A stretch of 6,909 nucleotides of DNA from Candidatus Sumerlaeota bacterium (GTDB lineage: Bacteria > Sumerlaeota > Sumerlaeia > UBA8349). The first letter of the stretch is position 1. Every line of letters begins with the position of its first letter. The position numbers and the translations under genes are program-made. Of the stretch, positions 6,255-6,909 are shown piece after piece. The DNA is taken from the NCBI GenBank assembly GCA_003501375.1, contig DNPO01000079.1, positions 1 to 6,909 of the forward strand. The letters run 5' to 3'. The notes under the pieces were generated by a model, which searched no databases, was not told the DNA's origin, and saw only the letters and a list, made by a program, of their open reading frames with translations.

Positions 6255-6909
6255 ATGCTCTCTAAACGCCTTATTTCTTGCCTGGATGTTCGCGATGGCA
6301 AACTCGCCAAAAGCGTAAAGTTTGTCAACACTCAGGACATCGGCGACCCCATCGAACGCGCCAAACTCTACTACGAGGATGGGCTGGATGAACTGGTCTT
6401 CTACGATATCACCGCTTCTTCTGATAACAGGAATATCATGATCGACGTGGTGGAAGCCGTCGCTGCGCAAGTCTTCATTCCTTTCAGCGTTGGTGGCGGT
6501 ATCCGCACCATGGAAGACGCCACCCGCCTGCGCATGGCTGGTGCAGAAAAAGTCAACGTCAACAGCGCCGCCGTGAAGAACCCGCAACTCATCGCCGACT
6601 GTGCCCGCGCCATCGGCAACCAGAGCGTTGTTCTTTCGATGGATGTGCGCCGAACACCCGTTACCAGTGACATCCCGTCCGGTTTTGAAATCGTCATCAA
6701 CGGTGGGCGCACCCCCATGAACATCGACGCCATCGCCTGGGCCAAACGCGGAGTGGAACTCGGTGCCGGCGAGTTGGTGGTTAACTCTATCGACGCCGAC
6801 GGCACCAAAGAAGGCTATGACATAAAACTGACCCGTCTGGTTGCAGACAGTGTGTCCGTTCCGGTGATCGCTTCGGGCGGCGCAGGTAAACCCGAACATC
6901 TTTACGACG
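6255..6909 (+). CDS. hisF: Imidazole glycerol phosphate synthase subunit HisF (cyclase; 3' end cut by window edge)
   Basis: HisF is the (beta/alpha)8-barrel cyclase that combines ammonia from HisH with PRFAR. The frame stays open from ATG 6255 to the right edge, giving 218 of roughly 255-260 expected residues. MLSKRLISCLDVRDGKLAK is the usual start and carries the general catalytic Asp11 and Lys19. VFYDITAS (48-55), PFSVGGGIR (76-84) and EKVNVNSAAV (98-107) are phosphate-binding and barrel motifs. The second catalytic residue, Asp130, is in SMDVRR. SIDADGTKEGYD (178-189) and IASGGAG (205-211) follow. The residues lining the ammonia gate in the Thermotoga enzyme, Arg5, Glu46, Lys99 and a Glu in GAGE, are all present. 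Compared with Thermotoga HisF (recalled from memory), about six extra residues lie between Asp130 and GAGE. The segment there reads RRTPVTSDIPSGFEIVINGG, which resembles the Desulfovibrio-type form. The gene pairs with hisH immediately upstream. Confidence 0.97.
   Translation, partial: MLSKRLISCLDVRDGKLAKSVKFVNTQDIGDPIERAKLYYEDGLDELVFYDITASSDNRNIMIDVVEAVAAQVFIPFSVGGGIRTMEDATRLRMAGAEKVNVNSAAVKNPQLIADCARAIGNQSVVLSMDVRRTPVTSDIPSGFEIVINGGRTPMNIDAIAWAKRGVELGAGELVVNSIDADGTKEGYDIKLTRLVADSVSVPVIASGGAGKPEHLYD

Noticed and set aside
6192..6899. Minus-strand open frame (235 codons) opposite hisF
   Set aside because: It is antisense to an unmistakable HisF; the real gene simply runs off the right edge without a stop.

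Overview
This window looks like a bacterial chromosome segment with all genes on the + strand. It holds a signal-transduction cluster (about 1-5432) followed by a histidine-biosynthesis pair (5599 to the right edge). Coding is dense and no tRNA, rRNA, CRISPR array, transposase or phage gene was found. The lineage cannot be fixed without a search. From memory of family resemblance only, the HisF and HisH variants recall Desulfovibrio-type proteins. The GAF segment of the phosphatase and the short intergenic 9-nt repeat recall Verrucomicrobiota/Kiritimatiellota-like genomes. Either placement is low confidence. Shine-Dalgarno sequences are weak or absent before several genes.

Layout. Positions 1-497 are the cytoplasmic signalling tail of a methyl-accepting chemotaxis protein cut by the left edge. 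Positions 587-3481 (or from 539) encode a large soluble hybrid histidine kinase with the order REC-REC-PAS-GAF-HisKA-HATPase-REC. After a 139-nt gap with a tandem 9-nt repeat comes 3621-5057, a membrane-anchored GAF-PP2C (SpoIIE/RsbU-type) serine phosphatase. It is followed directly by 5058-5432, an STAS anti-anti-sigma-factor-type protein that starts at a GTG touching the phosphatase stop codon. A 166-nt gap with a 17-nt-spaced repeat precedes hisH (5599-6213). hisF (6255 to the edge, incomplete at its 3' end) comes next. HisH and HisF together form imidazole glycerol phosphate synthase.

How the genes may work together. The phosphatase and STAS pair form two thirds of a classical partner-switching module: the phosphatase would dephosphorylate the STAS protein so that it can bind its partner. 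The third component, an RsbW/SpoIIAB-type serine kinase, is not in the window. The hybrid kinase and chemoreceptor are neighbours, and a functional link to the partner switch is only inferred from position. The his genes are ordinary metabolism and probably a separate transcription unit. I see no clearly new system. The points most worth a second look are the degenerate first receiver domain of the kinase, the two small intergenic repeat arrays, and the kinase-less partner-switch pair.
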